Shown piece by piece: positions 32,444 to 41,029 of a DNA stretch of 64,000 nt. The notes below the pieces were generated by a model, which worked only from the letters and a program-made list of their open reading frames with translations, had not been told where the DNA came from and did not search any database. Source of the DNA: Thermomonas sp. (GTDB taxonomy: Bacteria > Pseudomonadota > Gammaproteobacteria > Xanthomonadales > Xanthomonadaceae); contig NZ_JAMLIW010000004.1 in NCBI RefSeq assembly GCF_023953935.1, positions 124,001-188,000 of the forward strand. The letters run 5' to 3'. Within the stretch, counting starts at the first letter, position 1. Every line of letters starts with the position of its first letter. A program made the translations under genes and the position numbers.

Positions 32444-33733
32444 ATGGCCAGGATCGTGGTGATGGGAGCAGGGCTGGGCGGGATGAGCGCGGCCTACGAG
32501 CTGCGCGAAACGCTGGGCAAGGCGCACGAGGTCGTGCTGGTGGGCCAGGGTGAAAGCTTCGGCTTCACGCCCTCGAATCCGTGGCTGGCGGTGGGCTGGC
32601 GCAAGCAGGACGACATCAGCGTCGAGATCGCCAGGCACGTCGGCAAGCGGGGCATCCGCTACGACGGCAGCGGGGTGGAGCGGATCGATGCCGAAGCCAG
32701 TGCCATCGTCACCGGCAAGGGCGAGCGCTTCGACTACGACTATCTGTTGATCTGCACCGGCCCCAAGCTGGCCTTCGAGGAAGTGCCCGGCTCCGGCCCG
32801 GACGGCGGCTTCACCCAATCGGTCTGTACCACACCGCACGCGGCGCAGGCATGGCAGGCGTATCAGGCGTTCCTGGAAGAACCCGGCCCGGTGGTGGTCG
32901 GCGCGGCGGCCGGGGCCAGCTGCTTCGGGCCGGCGTATGAATTCGCGATGATCGTCGATGCCGACCTTCGCAAGCGCAAGCTGCGCGACCGGGTGCCGAT
33001 GACCTTCGTCTCCAGCGAGCCCTATGTGGGCCACATGGGCCTCGGCGGCGTCGGCGACTCCAGGGGCCTGATGGAAGCCGAGCTGCGCCAGCGCCACATC
33101 AAGTGGATCGTCAACAGCAAGGTCACGGAAGTGCGCGACGGCGAGATGACCGTGGTCGAGCACGACGGCAAGGGCCAGCCCGGCGAGGCGCATGCGCTGC
33201 CGTTCAAGTTCGCCATGCTGCTGCCCGCCTTCAAGGGCGTGGACGCGGTGGCGGCAGTCGAGGGGCTGTGCAATCCGCGCGGCTTCGTGATCGTAGACAA
33301 GCACCAGCGCAGCCCGAAGTACCCGAAGATCTTCTCGGCCGGCGTGTGCGTGGCGATTCCGCCGGTGGAGGCAACGCCGGTGCCGACCGGCGCGCCCAAG
33401 ACCGGCTTCATGATCGAGTCGATGGTGACGACCATCGTGCGCAACATCCGGGCCGAGTTGCAGGGCGAGACGCCGGATTACCAAGGCACCTGGAACGCGG
33501 TCTGCCTGGCCGACATGGGCGACACCGGCGCGGCCTTCGTGGCGCTGCCGCAGATCCCGCCGCGCAATGTGACATGGACGAAGATCGGCAAGTGGGTGCA
33601 TCTGGCCAAGATCGGCTTCGAGAAGTATTTCCTCTACAAGATGCGCCACGGCACCAGCGAGCCGATCTACGAAAAACACATCCTCGGCCTGCTCGGCATC
33701 GAGCGGCTCAAGGACGTGAAGCGTTCTTCCTGA
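32444..33733 (+). CDS. sqr: sulfide:quinone oxidoreductase, type I
   Basis: A 429-residue FAD protein of the membrane face that oxidises sulfide to persulfide/polysulfide and passes electrons to quinone. The dinucleotide site is VVMGAGLGGMSAAYEL. Cys128 (QSVCTTPHA) and Cys160 (AAGASCFGPAYEF) fall at the numbers of the Acidithiobacillus enzyme as I remember them, and Cys354 (NAVCLADMGDTG) corresponds to its third catalytic Cys at 356. The second FAD contact is ALPQIPPRN, and the C-terminal amphipathic helix (KIGFEKYFLYKMRHG) would dock the enzyme to the membrane. First gene of the operon; divergent from the BigR-like repressor. Confidence 0.88.
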   Translation: MARIVVMGAGLGGMSAAYELRETLGKAHEVVLVGQGESFGFTPSNPWLAVGWRKQDDISVEIARHVGKRGIRYDGSGVERIDAEASAIVTGKGERFDYDYLLICTGPKLAFEEVPGSGPDGGFTQSVCTTPHAAQAWQAYQAFLEEPGPVVVGAAAGASCFGPAYEFAMIVDADLRKRKLRDRVPMTFVSSEPYVGHMGLGGVGDSRGLMEAELRQRHIKWIVNSKVTEVRDGEMTVVEHDGKGQPGEAHALPFKFAMLLPAFKGVDAVAAVEGLCNPRGFVIVDKHQRSPKYPKIFSAGVCVAIPPVEATPVPTGAPKTGFMIESMVTTIVRNIRAELQGETPDYQGTWNAVCLADMGDTGAAFVALPQIPPRNVTWTKIGKWVHLAKIGFEKYFLYKMRHGTSEPIYEKHILGLLGIERLKDVKRSS

Positions 33734-33760
33734 TATCAACCACAACCCAAGGAGATTCCC

Positions 33761-33976
33761 ATGACCCTCGACAACGCGGTGCGCGCCTTTGCCGGCACGA
33801 TGGTCCTGATCAGCGTGGCGCTGACCTACTTCGTGCATCCGTATTTCGTCTGGCTGACCGTGTTCATCGGCTTCAACCTGATCCAGTCCTCGTTCACCGG
33901 GATCTGTCCGGCGGCGATGGTGATGAAGAAGCTGGGCATCGGGCGCGGTGACGGCGCGTCGTGCAGTCGCTGCTGA
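33761..33976 (+). CDS. DUF2892 (YgaP-like membrane) protein
   Basis: A 71-residue inner-membrane protein with an AAGGAG site. Two hydrophobic helices (about residues 10-27 and 29-50) are followed by GICPAAMVMKKLG, the typical DUF2892 ending. The tail has a further CSRC pair. DUF2892 domains occur as the membrane part of rhodanese YgaP and as stand-alone proteins beside sulfur genes; the Cys in SFTGICP is usual. Role in sulfur handling is inferred from context. Confidence 0.8.
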   Translation: MTLDNAVRAFAGTMVLISVALTYFVHPYFVWLTVFIGFNLIQSSFTGICPAAMVMKKLGIGRGDGASCSRC

Positions 33977-33980
33977 GCAC

Positions 33981-35075
33981 ATGATGATGCGCCGATCCCT
34001 GCAACCCCTCCTCCTGCCTGCGCTGCTGGCGCTGGCCGCCTGCGGTGGCAATCAACCGGACGCGCTGCCGGCGCTGCCGAAGGATCTGGCCACGGTCACG
34101 GTGTCGGACCGGAGTGCCCTGCCCGGACGCGGATGGGACGGAGTGGTGGAAGCGGTGCGCCGTGCTGATCTGGCCGCGCAGACGGCGGGCCGGGTCAGCG
34201 CGGTGGCGGTCGATGTGAACGACCACGTCCGGGCCGGCGATGTGCTGCTGCGGATCACCGCGGTGGAGCAGGACGCCGGCGCCAACGCCGCGCGCGCGCA
34301 GCTGGCGGCGGCGCAGGCGGCGGCGACCGAAGCCGAACAGAACTACCGTCGCTACGCTGCCCTGGCCGGCGGCCAGTACGTTTCCAGGGCGCAGGTCGAT
34401 CAGGCCCGCGCCGCGCGCGATGCCGCCACCGCGGCGCGCAACGCCGCCGCGGCGCAGCTGGCGCAGGCGAACCAGCAAAGCGCCTACACCGTGGTGCGCG
34501 CGCCGTTCGACGGGGTGGTGGCGCGGCGCGACGTCGAGCCGGGCGAAACCGTGGCGCCGGGGATGCCGCTGCTGAGCGTGTACGCGCCGGATGCGCTGCG
34601 GATCGAAGTGGCGCTGCCGCAGACCCGCGCCGAAGCGATCCGCCGCCAGACTGCGGCGCATGTGACGTTGGGCGATGGCCGCGTGCTCACGCCCGCCGCC
34701 GTGACCGTGTTCCCGGCCGCCGATCCGCGCAGCCACAGCGTCAACGTGCGGGTGCTGCTGCCGGCGGTCACACCGGCGCCGGCGCCGGGCACCACCGCCA
34801 AGGTGGTGTTCGCCGCCGACGCCGGCGACTCCGGTGCGAGCGCCGCGCTGCGCATTCCCGCCGCCAGCGTTGCCCAGCGCGGTGAACTGTCCGGCGTCTA
34901 TGTCGTGCAAGACGGCCGTTTGCTGCTGCGCCAGCTGCGGCTGGGCGCGCGCGTGGGCGAAGAGGTGGAGGTCATTGCTGGCCTGAAACCGGGTGAAGTG
35001 GTGGCTCGCGATCCGGCCAAGGCGCTGCAGGTGATTGCCGAACAGCGCAAGGCGGCGGAGAACGACCGTGACTGA
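33981..35075 (+). CDS. RND efflux periplasmic adaptor lipoprotein
   Basis: A 364-residue adaptor; start chosen at 33981, with ATGs at 33984 and 33987 as alternatives. It has a lipoprotein signal with lipobox ALAAC (Cys about 24). A barrel-sandwich domain (VVEAVRRADLAAQTAGRVSAVA), a long Ala-rich helical hairpin (residues 95-160), the second lipoyl half (YTVVRAPFDGVVARRDVEPGE) and a beta-barrel follow. It would connect the RND pump encoded next to an outer-membrane channel, which is not in this cluster. It lies 4 bp after the DUF2892 gene and overlaps the pump gene by 8 bp. Confidence 0.85.
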   Translation: MMMRRSLQPLLLPALLALAACGGNQPDALPALPKDLATVTVSDRSALPGRGWDGVVEAVRRADLAAQTAGRVSAVAVDVNDHVRAGDVLLRITAVEQDAGANAARAQLAAAQAAATEAEQNYRRYAALAGGQYVSRAQVDQARAARDAATAARNAAAAQLAQANQQSAYTVVRAPFDGVVARRDVEPGETVAPGMPLLSVYAPDALRIEVALPQTRAEAIRRQTAAHVTLGDGRVLTPAAVTVFPAADPRSHSVNVRVLLPAVTPAPAPGTTAKVVFAADAGDSGASAALRIPAASVAQRGELSGVYVVQDGRLLLRQLRLGARVGEEVEVIAGLKPGEVVARDPAKALQVIAEQRKAAENDRD

Positions 35076-38000
35076 GCCTCGCCTCGGCATTTCCGGACGC
35101 TTGGCGGCGGCATTCCAGAACAACCCGCTGACGCCGATTCTGGCCATCGTCGGCCTGCTGCTGGGGCTGCTGGCGGTGGCCATCACTCCGCGCGAGGAAG
35201 AGCCGCAGATCGACGTGACGATGGCCAACGTGATGGTGCCATTCGACGGCGCCAGCAGCCGCGACGTCGAGCAGTGGGTGGCTGTGCCGCTGGAACAGAA
35301 GCTCTCCGAGATCGAAGGCGTCAAGCACGTCTATTCGATCAGCCGCCCCGGCATGGCGGTGCTGACGGTGGAATTCGAGGTCGGCGTGGCGCGCCAGCCG
35401 GCGCTGGTGCGGCTCTACAACCAGGTGTTCTCGAATGCCGATTTCCTGCCGTCGCAGGCCGGGGTGGGCCAGCCGATCGTCAAGCCGAAAGGGATTGATG
35501 ACGTGCCGGTGATGGCACTGACCCTGTGGAGCGACGATCCGCAGACCGATGCCTCCGCGCTGGCCGAAGTGGCGCATACGCTGGAAGCCGAACTCAAGCG
35601 CATTCCCGGCACCCGCGACATCTACACCATCGGCGCGCCCGACCGCGCCGTGCTGGTGACGCTGGACGCGGCGAAATTGGCTGCCTACGGCATGGGCGTG
35701 GACGAACTGGCGCAGGCGCTTGCGGCCGCCAACGTGGTGCGCCAGCCCGGCGAACGGGTGGATGCCGGCGGTCGCGCGATCCCGGTGACGGCGGGCAGCT
35801 ATCTGGCCAGCGCCGAGGACGTTGCCAATCTCGTGATCGGCAGCCGCGACGGCAAGCCGCTGCTGCTGACGGACGTGGCGACGGTCGCACCGCGCGGCGA
35901 TCTGGCCAGCCGCTACGTCTGGTACGGCGCGCCGCCCGGACGCGCCGGCCCCCGTACCGGCACCGCGCCGGCGATCACTCTGGCGATTGCCAAGAAGCCG
36001 GGCAGCAATGCGTCCGACATCACCGCCGCAATCGGCCAGCGTATTGCCCAGCTGCGCGGTGAACTGATCCCGCAAGGCGTGCACGTCAGCGTCACCCGTG
36101 ACTACGGCGCCACCGCCTCCGACAAGGCGCAAAAGCTCATCCAGAAGCTGGTGTTCGCCACCTTCAGCGTGGTCTTGTTGGTGCTGTTCGCACTGGGCTG
36201 GCGCGAGGCAATCGTGATCGGCAGCGCGGTGATCCTGACCTTGGCCGTCACCCTGTTCGCGTCGGAAATGCTGGGTTTCACCCTCAACCGGGTGTCGCTG
36301 TTCGCGCTGATCTTCTCGATCGGCATTCTGGTCGACGACGCCATCGTGGTGGTCGAAAACATTCATCGGCATATGGCGCAGGATGGCCGGTCGCTGCGCG
36401 AGGCGATCCCGCCGGCGGTGGAGGAAGTGGGCGGGCCGACCATCCTGGCCACCTTCACCGTGATCGCCGCGCTGATGCCGATGGCCTTCGTCTCCGGCCT
36501 GATGGGGCCGTACATGCGGCCGATCCCGATCAACGCTTCGGTCGGCATGCTGCTGTCGCTGGCGATCGCACTCACGGTGACCCCGTGGCTGGCGCTGAAG
36601 CTGCTGGCGCGGCACGCTGCCCCCCCCTCTGTCTCCGACAACGAGCTTGATCCCCTTTCCCCCTCTCCCTCCGGGAGAGGGGCCGGGGGTGAGGGCCGGT
36701 CGGCCGATGGTGCTGATTCGCAACCCCAACCCTCACCCCAACCCCTCTTTCGCGAGGAGGGGGGCTCAAACAGACTGCACCGCCTGTTCGAACGCCTGAT
36801 GACGCCCTTCCTCGTCGGCGCCGGCGCGGGCAGGAAGCGCGGGCTGCTGTTCGCGGCGATGGCCGTGCTGGTGCTGCTGGCGGCGTCGCTTGCGGTGTTC
36901 AAGCTGGTGGTACTGAAGATGCTGCCGCTGGACAACAAATCGGAAATCCAGGTGGTGGTGGACTTGCCCGAAGGCAGCACGCTGGAGCGCACCAATGCGC
37001 TGCTGACGGAGCTTGCGGCCAAGCTCGACACGGTGCCCGAGGTTCTCGATTATCAGGGCTACGCCGGCACCGCCGCGCCGATCAATTTCAACGGCCTGGT
37101 GCGGCAGTATTTCCTGCGCAGCGGCAGCAATGTCGGCGACCTGCAGGTCAATCTGGTCGACAAGCACCAGCGCAGCCGCCAGAGCCACGCCATCGCGCGG
37201 GCGATCCGGCCGGTGCTGGCCGAGGTCGGCGCGCGCTACGGCGCGTCGGTGAAGGTGGTTGAAGTGCCGCCGGGGCCGCCGGTGCTGGCGCCGATCGTGG
37301 CCGAAGTCTACGGCCCCGATTACGCCGGCCAGCAAGCGCTGGCGTTGGCGCTGGCCAGCGAGCGCTTCGCCGCCACCGCGGGCATCGTCGATCGGGACAC
37401 CAGCGTGGAGGCGAACGCGCCGCGCGAGCAGATCGTGGTCGACCGCGAGCGCGCCGCGCGGCTGGGTGTGTCGCAGGCGGCCATTGCCGACGCCATCGCC
37501 ATGGGCGTGGCCGGCTTCGACGCCACCTTTGTCCACGATGGCGCCTCGAAATATCCGCGTCCGCTGCGGCTGCGGCTGCCGGCGCAGGACCAGGCCGCGT
37601 TGCCGGCGCTGCTGGCGCTGCAGGTGCGCAGCGCGTCGGGCGCGCTGGTGGCGCTGTCGGAGCTGGTGCATGTGCAGCAGGCGCGCTGGGACGGCGCCAT
37701 CCACCACAAGGACGGCCTGCCGGTGGTCTACGTCACCGCCGACGAAGCCGGCGAATTCGACAGCCCGCTGTACGGCATGTTCGATCTGGTGGGGCAGCTG
37801 GACGCGGGGCCGGTGGGCGGGCACCGGCTTGCCCAGAGCTTCATCCGACAGCCCGCCGATACGAGCGGCTATGCGGTGAAATGGGATGGCGAATGGCAGA
37901 TCACCTACGAGACCTTCCGCGACATGGGCCTGGCCTACGCCGTCGGGATGGTGCTGATCTACCTGCTGGTGGTGGCGCATTTCCGCAGCTATCTGGTGCC

Positions 38001-38415
38001 GCTGGTGATCATGGCGCCGATCCCGCTGACCGTCATTGGCGTCATGCCCGGCCACGCCCTGCTGGACAAGCAGTTCACCGCCACCAGCATGATCGGGATG
38101 ATCGCGCTGGCCGGCATCATCGTGCGCAATTCCATCCTGCTGGTCGATTTCATCCAGCAGGAAACCGCGCGCGGGGTGCCGCTGACGGACGCGGTGATCG
38201 ACGCCTGCGCGGTGCGCGCCAAGCCCATCGTGCTCACCGGGGTGGCAGCGATGCTCGGCGCGCTGTTCATCCTCGATGATCCGATCTTCAATGGGCTGGC
38301 GATTTCGCTGATCTTCGGCATCCTGGTGAGCACCGCGCTCACACTGGTCGTGATTCCATTGCTGTATGTCACGCTGCTGTCGCGCCGGCACAACGATGAG
38401 GAGGGTGAAGCATGA
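35068..38415 (+). CDS. RND efflux pump with a REP-derived in-frame insertion
   Basis: A 1115-residue HAE/AcrB-like inner-membrane pump, starting at a GTG (35068, VTEPRLGISGRLAAAFQNN) that overlaps the adaptor stop. Two RND halves are visible, with the proton-relay Asp pair in GILVDDAIVVVENIHR and FALIFSIG and the second-half GIIVRNSILLVDFIQQ. Between TM6 (TVTPWLALKLLARHA) and TM7 lies a ~48-residue insertion (about 518-567) encoded by two REP palindromes in opposite orientation (36650-36768), rich in Pro, Ser and Gly. This is the cytoplasmic linker of AcrB-like pumps, where extra sequence should be tolerated. Substrate unknown; sulfur-related by context. Confidence 0.88.
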   Translation: MTEPRLGISGRLAAAFQNNPLTPILAIVGLLLGLLAVAITPREEEPQIDVTMANVMVPFDGASSRDVEQWVAVPLEQKLSEIEGVKHVYSISRPGMAVLTVEFEVGVARQPALVRLYNQVFSNADFLPSQAGVGQPIVKPKGIDDVPVMALTLWSDDPQTDASALAEVAHTLEAELKRIPGTRDIYTIGAPDRAVLVTLDAAKLAAYGMGVDELAQALAAANVVRQPGERVDAGGRAIPVTAGSYLASAEDVANLVIGSRDGKPLLLTDVATVAPRGDLASRYVWYGAPPGRAGPRTGTAPAITLAIAKKPGSNASDITAAIGQRIAQLRGELIPQGVHVSVTRDYGATASDKAQKLIQKLVFATFSVVLLVLFALGWREAIVIGSAVILTLAVTLFASEMLGFTLNRVSLFALIFSIGILVDDAIVVVENIHRHMAQDGRSLREAIPPAVEEVGGPTILATFTVIAALMPMAFVSGLMGPYMRPIPINASVGMLLSLAIALTVTPWLALKLLARHAAPPSVSDNELDPLSPSPSGRGAGGEGRSADGADSQPQPSPQPLFREEGGSNRLHRLFERLMTPFLVGAGAGRKRGLLFAAMAVLVLLAASLAVFKLVVLKMLPLDNKSEIQVVVDLPEGSTLERTNALLTELAAKLDTVPEVLDYQGYAGTAAPINFNGLVRQYFLRSGSNVGDLQVNLVDKHQRSRQSHAIARAIRPVLAEVGARYGASVKVVEVPPGPPVLAPIVAEVYGPDYAGQQALALALASERFAATAGIVDRDTSVEANAPREQIVVDRERAARLGVSQAAIADAIAMGVAGFDATFVHDGASKYPRPLRLRLPAQDQAALPALLALQVRSASGALVALSELVHVQQARWDGAIHHKDGLPVVYVTADEAGEFDSPLYGMFDLVGQLDAGPVGGHRLAQSFIRQPADTSGYAVKWDGEWQITYETFRDMGLAYAVGMVLIYLLVVAHFRSYLVPLVIMAPIPLTVIGVMPGHALLDKQFTATSMIGMIALAGIIVRNSILLVDFIQQETARGVPLTDAVIDACAVRAKPIVLTGVAAMLGALFILDDPIFNGLAISLIFGILVSTALTLVVIPLLYVTLLSRRHNDEEGEA
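36650..36768. repeat. pair of family-B REP palindromes inside a coding sequence
   Basis: Two REP copies facing each other: the first has the hairpin CCCTCTCCCTCCGGGAGAGG followed by GGGGTGAGGG (about 36660-36695), the second begins CCCTCACCCCAACCCC (36730-36745) with the hairpin ending GAGGAGGGGGCTC (to about 36767). The ~119-bp unit keeps the reading frame of the RND pump open. Confidence 0.75.
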
Positions 38416-38879
38416 GTGGTGAACATCCGATGCGGGTGGTCCTGGAGCAACAGGGCCCGTATTCCTTCCGCATCGACTTCGAGGGCGCCGCATTCGCATC
38501 GCTGCGCAGCGACGAGCCGGCGCCGCTGGGCTCGGGCGAAGGGCCCAACCCGAGTGAACTGCTGCTGGCCAGCATCGCCAATTGCCTGTCGGCCAGCCTG
38601 CTGTTCGCGCTGCGCAAGTTCAAGAACGCGCCGGGACCGATCCGGGCCGAGATCAGCGCGGCCACCGAACGCAACGCACAAGGGCGGCTGCGCATTCCGC
38701 GCGCGAAGGTGACGATTCGGCTGGCCGAACCGGCTGCGAGTCTGGAGCGCTTTGATCGCGCGCTGGCGCAGTTCGAGCAGTTCTGCACCGTCACCCAGAG
38801 CGTGCGCGATGGGATCGAGGTCGAGGTGGAGGTCATCGACGGGGATGGCGTGGCGCATCGCACCGGAGTCGACCAGTGA
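38412..38879 (+). CDS. OsmC/Ohr-family protein
   Basis: A 155-residue protein whose ATG overlaps the pump stop (ATGA). It has the OsmC fold with its two redox Cys, in LLASIANCLSASLLFALRKF and in FEQFCTVTQSVRDG, and PLGSGEGPNPSELLL before the first. OsmC/Ohr proteins reduce organic hydroperoxides, and Ohr-like members also react with persulfides and polysulfides, which would suit a sulfide operon. The exact subfamily is not clear by eye. Confidence 0.85.
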   Translation: MSGEHPMRVVLEQQGPYSFRIDFEGAAFASLRSDEPAPLGSGEGPNPSELLLASIANCLSASLLFALRKFKNAPGPIRAEISAATERNAQGRLRIPRAKVTIRLAEPAASLERFDRALAQFEQFCTVTQSVRDGIEVEVEVIDGDGVAHRTGVDQ

Positions 38880-38919
38880 TCGTACTCCGCAACCGGGGTC
38901 TCCCATTGGAGCAATTGCC

Positions 38920-39444
38920 ATGAACAAGCCCATGATCACGGTGGCTCTGCTGTCGGCCCTGCTGGCCGGCGGCTGCGCGCATGTGCCGGCACCAACGGCG
39001 GCGGTCGCCGCGCCCGAGGTCAAGCTGATGCAGCCCTTGCCCGGCCTTTACACCGCTGCGCAACCGGCTGCGACCGATTGGGCGGCGATTCGCGCCCGCG
39101 GTATCACCACTGTCATCAACCTGCGCGGACCGGAGGAAACGCCGGGCCGCGACGAAGGGGCGGAAGTTCGTGCCGCTGGAATGCGCTATCTCGACATCCC
39201 GGTGGGCCATGCCGATGGCATCAATGCCGACAACGCGCGCCTGCTGCACGCGGCGCTTGCGCCCAGCCACGGCGGCGGCGTGCTGGTGCATTGCGCCAGC
39301 GGCAACCGCGCCGGCTCGCTGCTGGCGCTGGAACAGGCGGATTTCGACGGGCTGGCGCCGCAGGCAGCGCTGGAGCTGGGGCGCCGGGCCGGCGTCACCA
39401 AGCTGGAGCCGGTGCTCAAACATGCCTTGGGCCTTGCGCCCTGA
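38920..39444 (+). CDS. exported DUF442/phosphatase-like protein
   Basis: A 174-residue protein. The N-terminus (MNKPMITVALLSALLAGGCAH) looks like a lipoprotein or cleavable signal, so the domain would work in the periplasm. The remainder is a dual-specificity-phosphatase-like fold with the P-loop VHCASGNRAGSLL (HCxxGxR) and the upstream GITTVINLRGPEETPG segment, matching DUF442 domains. In BigR operons DUF442 is fused to the ETHE1-like sulfur dioxygenase Blh and acts as a sulfurtransferase-type domain; here it stands alone and exported. Its gene begins 40 bp after the OsmC gene. Confidence 0.75.
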   Translation: MNKPMITVALLSALLAGGCAHVPAPTAAVAAPEVKLMQPLPGLYTAAQPAATDWAAIRARGITTVINLRGPEETPGRDEGAEVRAAGMRYLDIPVGHADGINADNARLLHAALAPSHGGGVLVHCASGNRAGSLLALEQADFDGLAPQAALELGRRAGVTKLEPVLKHALGLAP

Positions 39445-39455
39445 GGAGGTGCAGG

Positions 39456-40589
39456 ATGGGAGCCGACCGCATCACCGTGGTGGGCGCCGGATTTGCCGGG
39501 CTCACCGCGCTGCGCACCCTGCGCAAGCAGTCGCGCGAGGTCGAGCTGACCCTGGTCGCGCCGAAGGCGGAGCTGCACTACCTGCCGGGCACGATCTGGA
39601 TCCCTTCGGGCAAGCGCCGATCGCAGGATCTGGTGGTGCCGCTTGACAACTTCCTGCGGCGCAACGGCATTCACTTCCATCGGGCGCACGCCACCGGGCT
39701 GTCGGGAGACGGCAGGGTCTTGCAGACCGACGCCGGTGCGGTGGAAAACGATGGCCTGATCGTCGCCAGTGGATCGCGCTTCCTGCGCAAGCTGCCCGGC
39801 ATCGAACACGCCATCATTCCCTGCGATGGGATTGCTGCGGGCGAGGCGATCCGCGATCGGCTGGCGGCGCTCGCAGGCGGCACGATTGCGTTTGGCTTCG
39901 GTACCAACCCCGACGAGCCGATCGCCATGCGCGGCGGACCGGTGTTCGAGTACGTGTTCGGGATTGACACCCTGCTGCGTCGCCAACGCCGCCGTGACAA
40001 ATTCCGGCTGGTGTTTTTCAGCCGCTCGCAGACGCCGGGGCAACGGCTGGGCGAGCGCGCGGTCGAGATGATCCTCGAAGAAATGCGCCGTCGCCGGATC
40101 GAAACCGTGTTGGGCGAAAAACCGCGGCGGATCGAGCCGGATGCGGTGGTATTGGAGCGCACCCGGATCGAGAGCAACCTGACCCTGTTCATGCCGGGGC
40201 TCACCGGCCCGGCTTGGCTGGATGCCACCCCCTTGCCGCGCTCGCCCGGCGGGCTGGTGCAGGGCGATGCCCAGTGCCGGGTGCCGGGGTTCTCCTGCAC
40301 CTACGTGGTCGGCGACGGTGGCAGTTTTCCCGGCCCCGACTGGATGCCCAAGCAGGCCCACCAGGCCGACCTGCAGGCCGAGGTCGCCGCCCGCAACCTG
40401 CTGCGGGCGCTGGCTGGGGCGGCGGTGGAGGAAACCTTCGCCTCCGAGCTGATCTGCATCATCGATTCGCTCGATCGCGGCCTGCTGGTCTCACGCAAGG
40501 AGGGCAAGACGCGGGCCCTGCGCCCGAATGTCCTCGCGCACTGGGCCAAGGCCGCGTTCGAGCGGCGCTACCTGCGCCGCTACCGCTGA
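39456..40589 (+). CDS. second SQR/FCSD-like FAD oxidoreductase
   Basis: A 377-residue FAD/NAD(P)-binding oxidoreductase with a GAGGAGG site. The dinucleotide motif is TVVGAGFAGLTALRTLRKQ, then ELHYLPGTIWIP and the second FAD contact TYVVGDGGSFPGPDWMPKQAHQAD. It is distantly related to SQR and flavocytochrome-c sulfide dehydrogenase. Unlike the first enzyme of the operon it lacks Cys at the 128/160 positions; its Cys lie in HAIIPCDG, GDAQCRVPGFSCTY and ELICIID. The last gene of the operon; it may oxidise a different reduced sulfur compound or act as a dehydrogenase with quinone. Confidence 0.78.
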   Translation: MGADRITVVGAGFAGLTALRTLRKQSREVELTLVAPKAELHYLPGTIWIPSGKRRSQDLVVPLDNFLRRNGIHFHRAHATGLSGDGRVLQTDAGAVENDGLIVASGSRFLRKLPGIEHAIIPCDGIAAGEAIRDRLAALAGGTIAFGFGTNPDEPIAMRGGPVFEYVFGIDTLLRRQRRRDKFRLVFFSRSQTPGQRLGERAVEMILEEMRRRRIETVLGEKPRRIEPDAVVLERTRIESNLTLFMPGLTGPAWLDATPLPRSPGGLVQGDAQCRVPGFSCTYVVGDGGSFPGPDWMPKQAHQADLQAEVAARNLLRALAGAAVEETFASELICIIDSLDRGLLVSRKEGKTRALRPNVLAHWAKAAFERRYLRRYR

Positions 40590-40621
40590 AGGGGCGGTCG
40601 GGGCGGTTCCGACGCTGAGCC

Positions 40622-40651
40622 TTGCGGGTCGCGCCGGATTCGAAGTACAAT
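40622..40651 (+). promoter_or_regulatory. promoter of rpmE2
   Basis: TTGCGG (40622-40627), an 18-bp spacer and TACAAT (40646-40651), 35 bp before the L31 start codon. Confidence 0.55.
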
Positions 40652-40685
40652 GCGCGGCTCACACCAGATTTTCCAGGTCCGCCCC

Positions 40686-40928
40686 ATGAAAGCCGGCATC
40701 CATCCCGAGTACCGCGACGTCGTTTTCCAGGATGTCACCTCGGACTTCAAGATCCTGACCCGTTCGACCATGTCCAGCAAGGACACGATCAAGTGGGAAG
40801 ACGGCAACGAATACCCGCTGATCAAGGTGGAAGTGTCGTCTTCGACCCACCCGTTCTACACCGGTCAGCACAAGATCGTGGACACCACCGGTCGGGTGGA
40901 CAGGTTCCGCAAGCGCTACCAGAAATAA
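40686..40928 (+). CDS. rpmE2: ribosomal protein L31 type B (zinc-free)
   Basis: An 80-residue L31: [16 protein letters not shown] at the start, [28 protein letters not shown] at the end. The CxxC zinc ligands of type A L31 are missing and no Cys occurs, so this is the zinc-independent form. In many bacteria type B is made under zinc shortage; in Xanthomonadaceae it can be the usual L31. It has its own promoter and a strong terminator and precedes gltA. Confidence 0.94.
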   Translation: MKAGIHPEYRDVVFQDVTSDFKILTRSTMSSKDTIKWEDGNEYPLIKVEVSSSTHPFYTGQHKIVDTTGRVDRFRKRYQK

Positions 40929-40997
40929 TCCTGCGGCTGCGGCCGCGCCGGCCCCTCGGGTTGCCGGCGCCGCGACATGCCCGGAGTGCCAAAGCCT

Positions 40998-41029
40998 GCG
41001 GCCGCCCCTTGGGGTGGCCGCTGCGTTTT
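40998..41029. terminator. Rho-independent terminator after rpmE2
   Basis: GCGGCC and GGCCGC arms (40998-41003, 41016-41021) with an inner CCCC-TT-GGGG stem, followed by TGCGTTTT. A smaller hairpin with GCGCCGG/CCGGCGC arms lies just upstream (40945-40970). Confidence 0.7.
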
